From NCBI GenBank assembly GCA_006503535.1, contig QYRS01000003.1, forward strand, positions 3,472,001 to 3,536,000: a DNA stretch of 64,000 nucleotides, read 5' to 3'. The translations under genes and the position numbers were made by a program. The notes under the pieces are model-generated. The model was given only the letters and a program-made list of their open reading frames with translations. It searched no databases and was not told the DNA's origin. Source of the stretch: Arthrinium phaeospermum. Taxonomy: Eukaryota > Ascomycota > Sordariomycetes > Amphisphaeriales > Apiosporaceae. Below, one piece after another: positions 19,898-31,901 of the stretch; the first letter of the stretch is position 1, and every line of letters begins with the position of its first letter.

Positions 19898-22257
19898 CTT
19901 GGCGATACTGTTCAAGGGCAGGTGGAAAAAGAGGGAAAGGGGGCTGCTGGGTTCTGCAAAAGAAAGAGGAGAAGAAAAAATCAGCTTGAAGAACGAATGT
20001 GGACTTTTCCTTGTCCTTTTCCCTTGCTTGTAGGTAGAGACTGAGCCAGCAGACAGACGAAGATGAACGAACGAACGAACGAATGAATGAATGATCAAAG
20101 TGTCTCTCTTCTTGGAAGTAGTCAACCCGTGGAGGGGTTTTATCTTGGGGAAATCTCACCCCCTTTGTCCCGGTTCAGATGAAAGGACCGAGATGAGCCA
20201 ATTGTGATGAAACGTTCCGTGAATAATGGCTTTTCTTCCAGGGACATTGTCGTGTCGCTTTGACACAATAGCCCTTTGTGTAAGGAGGGGGGCTTAGTTG
20301 CCTACGGGCGCCTTCATGTGTGCCGTCGAGGGTAGAAAGAGTCTTGTAAGGAGGTAGGTAGGTTAGATTATGCATCCAACGGGCGTCGGGCGTCGTTGGT
20401 CAAACTCGACAGCAGAGGGCTTCATGATGTGTGGAAGTAATGAGGCATCGGCTTAATATTGCAGGTTGCCGTAGACGGCACCGGACGCATAACTCTATCT
20501 CGAGCTACGGCTGTTGTCATTTCAGCTCAGTGCTAAGCAGCACTTCTCGACTATGAGGTGGCTAGGTTTCAGCCGCAGAGATATAGGCCGGACCACAAAC
20601 ACTCTTTCTGATTGCCCAAGGTTAAAAAACCTCACCGCCAAACAGTCCAGCGTCTGCGATCGTACGTTTTCCTTGGCGATTGCGCACATGTTCGATTGAG
20701 CTGAGAGCGATGTCGTGCTTTGTCTCTTACTTCACCTCACACCGATTCAAGGACCGAGAAATTGACAGTTGTCAACTATCGCAAAGAGTCCGTTTGAATT
20801 GGTTGATGTGTGCAGTTTGGTCTCGGGATAGTAGCCACCTTGTCACATGCTTACAGGGAGACTACCCTTACTACTACCGACAGTGAGCGACTGTCAGAGT
20901 ATCAGAGCGTGTCCCTGCCTGCGCGGGGCGTTCCGCTGCCTGAGGGTGTCTCTGATCCTACGCTGTCACGCTTACTCGACCCGAGCGCCGGCTAGTTCCA
21001 CAGCTAGCTCAAATGTCCGACGGCGGGCCCTCTTCACGATCTGGACCCTTCATCGATCTGGCAAAGATGGATTAAGCAATCCAGGCTCTCATCCCGCCAC
21101 ATAAAAAGGGAGAACCCCAGATGCCAAGTGGAGACGCCAGCGGAGTTTTTGAAGCGAATGTTAGCGTGTGCATTCTAGACCCAGAAAGCACCCCCGTGGG
21201 CTGCACAGTCCTGGTGCCTGCCACAGTTAATCGGCCGAGATTCGGGCACGCTATTTGGGCTCGAGAAAGATAGCAGGAGCCCTCCAAGGGGAGAGGCCGC
21301 AGCGTCTAACGCAAAAGGGGTCCAAGTCCGGGGAATATAAGCTGAGAGATGGACACAGAATCCTTTGCGGAGGCAGTAACGAGAGAGACGGTTAGGCCTT
21401 TGCTACTTATAGCGCACTCATGCCTCGAACCATTGGGACGCTTTTGGCATATGCGCCGTGACGGACTTCTTGGCACTTTCAGCGCATATGTGTTGTCAGC
21501 CGACTTGATTGGGCAGATACCGGAGGCGTCACCGAGAAGAATGTCTTTATTCCTTCTGACGAGGAGGGCAGGCGATGCGATGGCCAATCAAACTCCGGCT
21601 ACCTGATTGAAGAAAGACAACAGTGGCTAGGTAGCGTTGCTGAACACAGCCGTTTGACGTGATGGGTCGCCAACGTGTCTTGGAGTTTGTCTAGACTGGT
21701 TCTAGAACAGCACCCCGTATATTCTTGTGCTATCCACGAGCTGAGAGCGTGGCTTGCTAGTGATCAATGCCGACTCTCGACGACCGACTGTGCGTGTCTT
21801 AGCAAGCGGCACTTAAGACGGCCACAGCACGAGGCGCGAAGAAAGGTTCGACGTATAGAACCAGCTTAGTCGGCCAGGTCATGCATCCGAAACCGCCCGG
21901 TCATTGACTGACGCTGGGCAAGAGCAATAAGAGACTGTACACAAGTCAGTTGCGTACTGTATCACTGATTCCAGTCATGTTACCTGAATTGCGAATCGTG
22001 AGAGCAGACCAGGGGTGTCACTCGGTGTTCGGTGTGAGATGTGTCTCCTTGCAAGGTTCGACTCACTGCTACATTGAACGCCCAAGGACTCTCATAACCA
22101 AGGTAAAGGAATGAACATCCGAGTCATACATCTGTTCGAGGCAATAACTTCATCTTTCGTGTATATTCATCACAGTGATCTTCGTAAACCCAGTAGAGCG
22201 CATGTCTTGAACTCAGCCTATCCAACTCGATTTCCCCCTCAGCCGCTTTCAGTCCCT
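19898..22257. other. Intergenic 2.4 kb, no gene recognised
   Basis: The first 200 bases contain the promoter of the small membrane protein gene and a GAAC/GAAT microsatellite at 20064-20094. An ATG-started 85-codon frame at 21349-21606 has no family resemblance. The remainder shows nothing I can support. Confidence 0.4.
20064..20094. repeat. GAAC/GAAT tetranucleotide microsatellite
   Basis: About four GAAC units are followed by three GAAT units. Confidence 0.85.
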
Positions 22258-23538
22258 TCACGAGAGCCTCAAGTCCCACCACCTCTGCAACCCCTCGACA
22301 TCGCACCACGCGAACTGCACCGGGTTCTCGAACCACCAGCGCCCGCCGCCGTGCCTGGGCCGGTCGCTCGCGTACTTCTTCAAGCTGCCGCCGTCGAAGC
22401 GGTGGTTCTTCACCCCCAGCAGCAGCACGACGCTGCCGACCTGGGGCGCGAACTCGGCCGGGTCCAGGAACACCGTCAGGTGAACCTGCTTGGGCGTCGA
22501 CGGGTGCGCGAGCCGGGCCTGGCGCTGGCGGAACGGCGGCAGGTTCGACGGCTGCAGCTCCGAGATGGTCGCCACCACGGCCAGCACGTTGGTCGACCAG
22601 TTCTGCTTGTAGGGCAGGTTGGGAATCCCCCGCAGCGGCGTCAGCTTCAGCGGCTTAGTCGGGTCCATGTCCAGCCAGGGGGGTAAGGGGCGGCGCTCTT
22701 CCTGTTCCTGTTCCACCACCAACGCGGGTTCGTCGGCGTACCCGCTGTCCACGGCCGCGGCGATGCTGGCCATGGCTGCGGCCTGCGACGCAGATGGGGA
22801 TCGCGACTGCATCAGTTGTTGCTGGGTGGTGGCGAGCTCGGCGCGTTTCTGCGCCGTCTGCTGCGGTGACACCATCATTGCCTCAAAGTCGTCGTTATCC
22901 GATGCGTCGGCTATTTCCTCCAGCAAAGACGTTTCGGTAGCCATGGGCTCAGCCACTACAGCGCCTACCGGGGCTTTATTTGCGTTTCCTGAGATATGGG
23001 CAAGTGCTTCAGGCGAGTGACCCTCGTCACCTGCGGGATCGTCGGGCTCCTCAATGTCGGATAGTAGTCCTGCGGCGCCCGCCATCTCCAGAAGTCTGTT
23101 GTTCCAGCCCACTACCTCCAGGCGGCTGACAACAAGGTACGGCATCGTTCCTGTTCCGGAGGCCATGACATCTTCCGTTTCTTGTTCCTTGTCTGCGGCG
23201 TCCGTGCTTGAATCCAGCCACTCCAGCCGGAACGCTTCAAGCTTGACGTAGGATCCAATCGACACTTCGCCACCGTCTGCGTAGCGGTGCATCTCAGCCG
23301 CCAGCAGGGCCTGAAGGCAGAGCTCGCCGTCGCCCAGCATCAAGCGGATGGCGCGCCATCGTTTCGATCGAGAGGCATTGCAGACCTCGACGTCCTCGAC
23401 GAGGAAGATGGACCCTGCGATGCAGTACTTGGTGCGCAGGATGTCGGCGATGAGAGGCTTGGGCGCAAAGGGCTCGGCCGCGATGCAGATTATCTCGGAG
23501 GTCGGATCAGGGGAGTCGCTGAACGCAGGGGCCGGCAT
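22258..23538 (-). CDS. Conserved-looking hypothetical protein, possible OB-fold nucleic-acid-binding C terminus
   Basis: This is an intronless 426-aa protein starting at the ATG at 23538. Residues 1-125 form an ordered segment (start MPAPAFSDSPDPTSEI, with KYCIAGSIFLVEDVEV and GSYVKLEAFRLEWLD), where the alternating strands and the GSYVKL turn resemble an OB-fold. Residues about 165-290 are acidic and Gln/Ala-rich and probably disordered. The C-terminal 80 residues are again ordered: VHLTVFLDPAEFAPQVGSVV, then LKKYASDRP, GGGRWWFENP and GLQRWWDLR. The pattern of a strand, GSVVLLxGV, then a basic loop and paired Trp residues is compatible with an OB-fold single-stranded nucleic-acid binder. This is inference from sequence texture; I cannot name the gene. 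Confidence 0.75.
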   Translation of the reverse strand: MPAPAFSDSPDPTSEIICIAAEPFAPKPLIADILRTKYCIAGSIFLVEDVEVCNASRSKRWRAIRLMLGDGELCLQALLAAEMHRYADGGEVSIGSYVKLEAFRLEWLDSSTDAADKEQETEDVMASGTGTMPYLVVSRLEVVGWNNRLLEMAGAAGLLSDIEEPDDPAGDEGHSPEALAHISGNANKAPVGAVVAEPMATETSLLEEIADASDNDDFEAMMVSPQQTAQKRAELATTQQQLMQSRSPSASQAAAMASIAAAVDSGYADEPALVVEQEQEERRPLPPWLDMDPTKPLKLTPLRGIPNLPYKQNWSTNVLAVVATISELQPSNLPPFRQRQARLAHPSTPKQVHLTVFLDPAEFAPQVGSVVLLLGVKNHRFDGGSLKKYASDRPRHGGGRWWFENPVQFAWCDVEGLQRWWDLRLS

Positions 23539-26500
23539 GGGTGGTGAAACGTGGCAGTCATGATTTCCTCATGGAGAAACTGATGGGGGGCGATACAGGA
23601 AATCAATTGATTGATCTAACTTGCCATTGCTAGAATTAACATATTTTGGGGGCAAGAACTGACAGCTTAGAGGCCAGACAGACGCGTAGTTGCTAACTGG
23701 AAAGCGCGACTTAGTGGGGTACCACTTAAGTGCACACTTAAGAGACCCAAATTCGTGTCAAGCACGCGTTGAGAGGTCTCAGTCATAGTTTGGGTAGCTC
23801 TTGCTCTCATGTTCTGGTGGTTTACTCATGTTTGCCTGCAGGCCATGCAAGTGTCGGCCATGTCATGCTGCAAGAGGGCGGGGAGTAGCAACATCAGTAC
23901 TCACATGCCGTGCATTCTGATTGAAATCGCACTCGGTTTGGGCTGTGAAGCACGAAGCGCCTAACAGCAGCCCCCAACTCAGGTCCCCGGGGAAGTCGAA
24001 CTTCTTGGGCTGTGACACAGCATGAGCGTGGCACAATTGCCCGCCGCCGTTGGCTGTGGAACGTATGCACATTCGCAGATACAACCGCCTCTTTGCACAC
24101 TATCTCTCCGAGTAGAGGCGAGTAAGACTCTTGGTGTTGCTCGTCGAATATATACCGTGTTGACTAAAGTCAAGGTAAACCACGCGCCGGTCACTCGAGG
24201 ACGAGGACGCGACTTTGCCCGGAATATGCAATGAGTGAGCTATCTGCGCGTGGTGGCATATAACGAGAACCGTTATGCGTGTGACCAGACGGCCTGATGC
24301 ATGTGCCTGGAATGTTCCGCTGTGTTACAAGAATCCATGACAGATCCGTTTGCTTGCACATGAGGAAGGCCGGGCACACAGAAAACCTACATAAGTAGCA
24401 ATCAAGATCACCATGCATGTAGCACCAAAGTCGAGCCGTTTTGCAAACGAGCCAGGGAAAGACGTATCCTACAGTCAAGTGCTACCGAGCCGGGCATCTA
24501 GCCATCTACCTGACCTGGAGATGTCGTCTGCTTCGTATCATGTGTCAGACCTCACATCACATATCTCGGTGTCTCGGTGTACGTAACAGCATATAGCTCA
24601 TCAGCCACGGACAGGTTGTATGCACGGCCTAACCGATGCCAAGTCGGCAGTGAGAGGAAGGTAGCAGTGGGACAGAAGGGGGAAGAATAGGGAGGGAGGC
24701 TTGGCCCTGTCTGGCCCATTGGTTAACAGGATAATTTCGGAGGGAGAAAATGCATGTCCCCTTTCATCATTGGGGTGAGGGAGCAAGCAACTTGACATGC
24801 GAGATCCATCCGCCATGAAGTCGAACCAGATTCCCCATTCTGGAAAGCTTCGAAACAGGCAAACAGCCCAAACGAGGTCGACGGGAGCGGCAGCGTGCAT
24901 TGGCTTGGCCGTTCTGTTTTACCAGGCGATGCCAGCCCAACGGGGGGAAACGGGAAACGGGCAACGGGAATCCCAAGTGGCTTACGGGTCGGAAGATCCG
25001 CCCAGCTAACTTATTAGTGAGTGGCAAGGTTGCTATTACTGTATACTGCCCAAAAAAAGTAGTCTGCCAGATGTTTCAAGTTGAAGAACGTTTCTCTCAG
25101 CCTCCTATTGCTACCTGTCTCACCTTCGCCGTCCAGCTGCTCTCCACGAATCCCGCATACAGTGCCGAATACTCCCAGCAAGTCTCGGTGATGAGAGAAG
25201 GACTGTGATTCGTGGCGCTATCAGCGACCGTCTTGAGGGTGCGGACCCCTAGCGCCGGGCGATCTGGGCGATCGATACTCCATGTAGACTTGATTTATGA
25301 TGGAATGGGTAAAGATTAGGGCAGATCGCATTCGCAAGTCTTTGATAGGACCCGTTGAATAGGGATTTGCTAGGCTATGGCCACGCGTCGTTCAGTGGGA
25401 ATTGTGGTGGTAGGTACTTATTCTTCCAGCTGGTAAGTTTTTTGTTCTTCCGTGTGGTTGGTAGGCGGCCATAGCTTCCGGACATAAAAGTAACTCGGCA
25501 GGCGATCATGAAACTCACACAGCCCTCTTGACACTGAGATAGCAAGATGAGCCGCGAATACCTCAGCACATCAATGGCCTGTTCGGCAAGGGTGAAGGGT
25601 ATCAAATCTGCGACTGTTTGTCTCAAGGAAAATCATCCGTCCAGCATGATCTAGTCAACGGCAGGGTTGGGAGTTTAAAAAAAGAGATACACTGAGGCTC
25701 TAAGGCGCCCGCCCCCCTGGCCCCCCGACCCAGGAACGTTGCTTCAAAACTAAGAATAGTGACTTGGGATTCTCGCGCCGCAAAAAGTTTGTCAGGCAAA
25801 CTGCAGTTGTACTGCAATGTGTCGTCGTGAATATGCAGATACGACAGGTCTTGGACAGGCGACATGCCACCTGCGGCCAACAACGTTTTGTGACGGGTGT
25901 TAGATGTTTATTCAGGACAGGTGATGAACCATGGATGTCATGAGAGGCGTGAAACCCGAAACTCTACATCAGACGAGCGTTCGGCTTGCAGTCCAACCAA
26001 GAACTGTGTGTGTCTGTCTGCGAGTGTATGTGAGACACTGGAGTGCGGAGTAACCCTGTTAGGCATTTTGACGTTTCCCATAAGGGGAGGTGGCGGCTCT
26101 TGAGGTTGTCGATATTGTATCCTATCAAGTCTGATGGCCAGCGCCGCCAAGGTGCTGTTCGGCAATTCGACCGCACTATCCCCATCGGCTAAGCATATCC
26201 TGCTGGCGGCATTTGGTGACGGCCGGCGGTTGGTGTGCCTGTTCGCACGCAGAATCGCTCGCTAGAGGGCCCCTGCAAAGTAGCATACCAATTTGGCCGG
26301 AAGGGCCGTAGTGGCCGATCACCTTCCCCCCCTTATCATGTCGTGCTAAAGCATGTACCACGTACTCCAGACGTGGTGACCCTGAACAGAAAAAGAAGAT
26401 AAAAAATTATCAGTGCCCATGACGGGTAACAACCGAAGTGCGGACAAGCTGGATCATGTTGTCGTCATTCGACCAGCTATGTCACAGAGGGTTCGCAGGT

Positions 26501-29500
26501 TACATTGGATAATAACCCGCAATCCCAGTTGGACATCACGAACCGAAATGGGCCGAGTCAAAAGTATCCGTAACTGCACCTGAATTATAGATCAATATTG
26601 TTGGTTATGTGGAATTGGGTACTGGAGACCGGGCCAGTAACGACGAGAACCCAGCCGCTGGGAACCAGCAAGCATCAAGTTTTCCGGTAACGGTATGTCC
26701 AGTATCCGTCGCGACCAGCCTGGCGACGTCATAAGCCATTGGTGGGAGCGGATTCTGTGGTCAAGCCATGGCTGGCGTCAAGGCGTGCTGGGTCTTCTGA
26801 AACGCCGTGGATACATTGCACATGGAGAAAAGGAATGAGAAGGCAGAAAGGCTTAGTCGGGTTGATCGTCCCTGTCGTTTTACCCCATTCCGACTTTTGT
26901 GCAAATGTACCGACCGAGAGGGGTTGTACATATGCCGCTGGCTGCTTTGGTTCGCAACCCAAAGGCCCCATACTTGTCGCCCGTCCCTTGTCGACTGTTG
27001 ACGACGCTTTGAAACGAGAGAAAGCGCTATATGGATCTTGAGGCTGGAATGTGCATATTGCGGCGAGTGACGAATTCACAGCAAGTTGGTTCCTGACGTA
27101 TTGTTGTCGCTATTTTCAGTGCATACGATGCGGGTAGGTCGCATTAACAGGGCTGGAGCGTGTCTGATTGCTGCTAATAAACTCTATTTCAGGCCCTGGA
27201 CAGAACCAGAAAACCCTTGCCTCCTAGAACCCAGCACTCTGAAAAGCTTTTGTGGGCTCGTTGGCAGGGCGGGCTGGCTGGCGGGTTGCGCATGACGGCT
27301 AGCGGATAGGGAAGGCAGGCCCTTGTCAAGGGGGGTCTGGACGCGTAACCTCCATGTTTCCTCACCACAGAAATCGCCAGTGGAGGGTCGGGACGAGCAA
27401 ACCTTCAGGTTCGGCCCAGAAACGCTGCCAACAACACTGCTGGATGACAGGATCGTAGTTCGGACGAAGAGATGCTCTCTCTGTTTATACTATTTTACCT
27501 TTCTTGGCGGTTCATACTTCTCGTGGACGAAATCTCGAAGGCTGCCATGAGATATGCTAGTGATGGTGCGGGTACGTAGACAGGTTGCGGTCGAGACAAG
27601 TTGATAAGTAATTCTCCGGTTGCGAGACCGCTGCTTGGCCACCACACCGATCCTTCGCATTTGGCAATCGCGTGATGGTTGATGGGCATGCTGCAGCGGT
27701 ACTGTGCAGCAGTCTAGTAACCAGCAATCTGGAAAAATTGGTCTGATGTCGCTGTGGAAATTCCTCCACGAGTCAATCTGGGGCTTGTCTGGCAGATCGT
27801 TGGGCGGGTGAAGTATCGGGACAGTCTCGTAGCACGGTGTGACCAAGCTTCCTGCTTCCATCAACTACCACCGCACACCACAGCAATACCCAATGAAAGA
27901 AGCCAGTCATATCTGAGAGTTTACGTGCTGTTGGTAACTATTCAACATTGATGCCATCTGTTTTTATTATTGTATTGATGGACACATGTATGGTTTGTTT
28001 ACCTGATTCATTCATAGACTTTGCTAACTGCTAGCTGGCCTACCAGTAGGTGTAGGTACAGTAGGCACGTTTTCAACCAGGTGTACATGAACGAAAGCCA
28101 ACATCTTGAGTACCTGAAAATGGCCCCGAACACAAAAGTCCTCGTGTTTCTTAGCTCATCGTATATGTACAATTCCAGAGCTAGGATATAGGTACTTGAA
28201 AAGAATCCCATGACTGCGAATGCAGGTTTGTGTCGTATCGCAATGAGACTCGGCCGATGCATACATATATGGATATATGTGACTCTCCTTGAAGACCGAG
28301 AATCAGGATTGCTGCAGCAAAAGCCATCGAGTCCCATATTTTGCGCCGACCAGGGTAAATGCGCTGGGTATTTCGTAATCCTCCCTCGTTATCCTGTACT
28401 GCGCCGCACAAATCTCGTTTACGGACAAACGCATAATTGCTCGATGAACTTGCATCACTCCACACTCTCTGCCCTCTTCATGCGCACGACGATGGTGTTG
28501 CCCATTCTCTCCAACATAGACGAGTCTGTTGTGTTGTTCGCAGGACACGACGGCGTAAGGCGAAGTAGTATAACAGGCACCGCCACCGAATGCCCAAGTA
28601 GGTAGTGGTAGTAGTAGTACGAATACCTGAGTCAAAGTATACTGTGTAGGGATACCCGAACGCAAGGAGCGCCCGACCAATGAGTTACCCTCATCTGTGA
28701 TTACGCGTAGCTCAATCTTGCTCAATCTAGACTTGTGGGACCAATCACTTGTTTTCAAAGCTCAAAGCGCCACGCGCGGTGGACTCAGCTTACCACGTTC
28801 CTTGGCAAGTTGGCGGCGGGTGTGTTTCTCTTCTTCCTTGAGGTTAGCAGGCGAAGATTTATTCGATAGCCGAAAAATAATGGCAGATGGGCGAGCTAGT
28901 GTCGGCCTGAAAAGTTCGGATATTTGTGTGTAGGCGAGTAGCTAATTGGGAATACAGTTTAGCTGACAGGAACGGCGCGCACCTGGTTGGAACAACACAA
29001 AACGGACGATAAAAGATTGCAAACGAAGGATCGATAAAAAACAAAACCCGAGATGTGTCGAGCGACATAGGAAACAGGAAGTTCAGGCCGGTTGGTTGAA
29101 CCAGCGGTCACCAATTAAAGACGAATCTCGGGTGTGATATGGACTCAGGCCATACCCTGCAACCTGGGCAAGCTACCTACTCCTTTTCGTTAATCTGCTA
29201 CCATTTCATTTTCCTTTCCCTCTCCCAAGCGGGCAGCTAGAGAAAGGTACATCGCACACTTTTGTTGATTGCGCATCGATTGGAGGCGACAGGCGAGCAT
29301 GCACGCACGCACGACAAGACAAGGCCAGGCACAGTACTGCTGGTACTGGACAGGGGGGCGGCCGGCCACCATTTTCTGCTTTAGTCTCATTAACCAGCCC
29401 CCCTGAACATCCGAACGAAGGAGGATACAGCGGTCTCCACACCTTTCCAATCCAGGTCCACCCGTGCCAGCTCCGTTGTCCCTCGCCATCAACTTACTGT

Positions 29501-30221
29501 GTTGCGTGCATTAAGGCCAGTACCTACCGCCGGCTCTCTTATGCGCCTATCTTCATACCATCAATCTCCCTAGGTGCTAGGTGCTAGGGGGACCAACTAG
29601 AACTAAGGTAGAAGTAGAAGTAGAAGTAGAAGAAGGGGGGGAGGGACCCTTTTCGCTCGAGTACATCTCATGTAATTATCCACTTACCCTCCCACCCTTT
29701 CCGTGGCCAAGTTCTCTCTCTTCCTACACTCGCTCGGGACTCCTTCTTCTTGGATAGCTATTTCTTCTCTTTTGCCTTTCTATTTTCTCTCTGTCCGTTT
29801 CTCTACGACAGCAGGGACTCGATTGCTTGCTACACCATCTGACATTCGCCTGTCGGAAGGTCTCTTTCCCTCTTTCTTTTTTATGCTTGTCTCATCCTCT
29901 CTACCACCAGGGTACTGAGGTGTAAGTCGTTCTTTAACTCAGTTGTGTAAGACAACCGAACCGAGCTCTCCACGCCAGCTCATCCCGTCCCCGAACCACC
30001 ATACCACTTTTCAGTCGCTTGTCGCAACTGTCAAGTCAACGGCTCCTGTCATCTGCTACACCAAGCCACGACGAACACCGGCTTGGACCGCGCTAGAACG
30101 TGCGACGCCCTTATATGACGTCCGGGAGCTGATTGCGAAAAAGAAGAAAAACCAGTCTCCTATACATTTCCCCCCTGAGCACCTATACCGTGATCTTGGG
30201 AAGTCTATTATCACACATACC
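23539..30221. other. 6.7-kb gene-poor region
   Basis: I find no frame with a recognisable domain on either strand. The longest frames, such as minus 28758-28303 (151 codons, TTG start) and plus 28210-28605, have no convincing start or composition. Base composition is mixed and not strikingly AT-rich, so heavy RIP is not obvious. No reverse transcriptase or transposase motifs are seen. The last 550 bases before 30222 are CT-rich (29690-29900) and probably form the promoter and leader of the glycosyltransferase gene. Undetected non-coding RNAs cannot be ruled out. Confidence 0.5.
29607..29635. repeat. GTAGAA hexanucleotide microsatellite
   Basis: About four GTAGAA units, preceded by a short GGTGCTA duplication at about 29573-29588. 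It lies upstream of the glycosyltransferase gene. Confidence 0.8.
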
Positions 30222-31901
30222 ATGGGAGCTAGGATGCCCTCACCACACCAACGGTTTTTCAGTATGAGAAACCCGTTCTCAAGATGCGTGCTCTTCGCAG
30301 TCGCGCTCTTGTTCCTCCTCGCCCTCACCTGGAGGACGGACCGGATGGATGATGTAACCACACATATTATCAAGGCCACTTCGCCCAAGGCCGAAGACTT
30401 GAGCTCCAAAGCTCAGCAGCCCCTTGGCGAGGAGCCTGCAGCAGTGGCTCCGGCCGCCCCAGCGGCGCCGGCGGCCCCTGTGGACGTTGTCCCGGTTTCC
30501 AATGCCGTTATGGACTGCCGCATCAACACTACCGACATGTCCGTATTGCAAGCCAAGTACCAGCTCGAAAATGGATTCGAATACTTCAAGCGCTACGTCA
30601 AGATCAACCGCGAACCCATCGCCCGAAAGACCATGACCAAGCTTCAGCAGGACTTCCTGCCTACTGCTTTCAAGACCATCGACTTTAACTACCCGGACGC
30701 CTACGGCGAGGAGAAGTGCACCCCGCCGCTGGAAGTCTCCGTACCCGAATCGCCTTATCCCACCTCGGGCAACCTCAGCGATTTCATGTTCGGTGTTTCG
30801 ACCACTTTCAAGAGATTCAGCTCGAGCAAGACCAGCCCCGTCAACGAGTGGACGTACTGGTTGACCGACGGAAAGGGCAAGTCCAACGGCGGCAAGCTGG
30901 TTCTTCTGCTCCTGGATGCGTCCGAGGAGCAGATCCTCGAGGCCAAGACGATCCTGACCGAGCGTGGTGTGGAAGTTGACGTGTACCACTCCGACTCGCG
31001 CATGGAAATGGCCGTCCGCTACCTCACTCTCGTCCCGACCTTGTACAACCACCCCGAGCGCCCGAACAAGAAGTGGCTCGTCACTTGCGACGACGACACC
31101 TTCTTCCCCAGCGTCCACAAGCTCACCCAGAAGTTCGAGGAATACGACCCGACCGAGCCGCTCTACATTGGTACCCTGTCTGAAGATGTCAACAACGTCG
31201 ACCGCCATGGATCCCAAGCTTTCGGTGGTGCCGGTGTTTTCCTGTCTGTCCCATTGGCTGCTCAGGTCCAAGCCAACTATGAGAGCTGCAAGTCCGAGGC
31301 CAAGATTCGCGAGTCCAACTCCGGTTGGGGTCCCCAAGGCGATATCCTTCTCCGCAAGTGTATCTACGAGAACAGCGATGTGCGCCTGAGCGTCCTCCAC
31401 GGCCTCTACCAGCTTGATCTCTACGGCGACCCGTCCGGATTCTACGAGGCCGGTCTCCAGCCCATCTCTCTGCACCACTTCAAGGGCGGCGGTTGGCACT
31501 CGGCCCTCCCTTGGCAATACACCAAGATCGCCCACATCTGTGGCGAGGACTGCACTTTCCAGCGATTCCGTACCAAGGATGACTTTGTCCTGTCGACGAG
31601 TTTCAGTGTGGTTAAGTACCCCAAGGGTGTGGACTTCAACATGAACCAGATGGAGAGAACGTTTGCTGCCGCGCCCCAGGACAAGGGCTGGAACTTGGAC
31701 TACGTCTTTGACCCCCAACGTCCCAGTCTGCTCAAGACGGGCAGGAAGATCAGCTGGGATCTCCAGGAAGCCACTGTGAACGACGACAACACCGTCACCC
31801 AGATCTATGTGCGCAAGGCGAACGATTGGAGATGGGTCGACCCGGAGAACACCCCCATGTCTCAGAACGACGGCATCATCGAGCTTGTGTGGGTGCCTTG
31901 A
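30222..31901 (+). CDS. Type II membrane glycosyltransferase, GT31/Fringe-like
   Basis: This is a predicted Golgi glycosyltransferase of 559 aa. A short cytosolic tail rich in basic residues is followed by one membrane span (residues about 21-37, VLFAVALLFLLAL) and an Ala/Pro-rich stem. The luminal catalytic region carries the metal-binding DDD (290-292, in WLVTCDDDTFF), with AFGGAGVFLSVP downstream and the acidic GDILLRKCIYE segment. This order is typical of Fringe-like and DUF604-type enzymes. A late LHHFKGGGWHS element is also present. The ATG at 30222 has an excellent context (ACCATGG). The frame is open for 93 codons upstream but begins with TTG. No intron is seen. Donor and acceptor sugars are not predictable from the sequence. 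Confidence 0.85.
   Translation: MGARMPSPHQRFFSMRNPFSRCVLFAVALLFLLALTWRTDRMDDVTTHIIKATSPKAEDLSSKAQQPLGEEPAAVAPAAPAAPAAPVDVVPVSNAVMDCRINTTDMSVLQAKYQLENGFEYFKRYVKINREPIARKTMTKLQQDFLPTAFKTIDFNYPDAYGEEKCTPPLEVSVPESPYPTSGNLSDFMFGVSTTFKRFSSSKTSPVNEWTYWLTDGKGKSNGGKLVLLLLDASEEQILEAKTILTERGVEVDVYHSDSRMEMAVRYLTLVPTLYNHPERPNKKWLVTCDDDTFFPSVHKLTQKFEEYDPTEPLYIGTLSEDVNNVDRHGSQAFGGAGVFLSVPLAAQVQANYESCKSEAKIRESNSGWGPQGDILLRKCIYENSDVRLSVLHGLYQLDLYGDPSGFYEAGLQPISLHHFKGGGWHSALPWQYTKIAHICGEDCTFQRFRTKDDFVLSTSFSVVKYPKGVDFNMNQMERTFAAAPQDKGWNLDYVFDPQRPSLLKTGRKISWDLQEATVNDDNTVTQIYVRKANDWRWVDPENTPMSQNDGIIELVWVP

Noticed and set aside
28303..28758. 151-codon minus-strand frame in the gene-poor region
   Set aside because: It starts with TTG, has no domain, and overlaps a plus-strand frame of similar length.
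30279..31718. 479-codon open frame on the minus strand
   Set aside because: It is antisense to the glycosyltransferase gene and follows from its G/C-ending codons. The product is a Leu/Val/Gly-rich sequence with no domain, and it lacks independent support.
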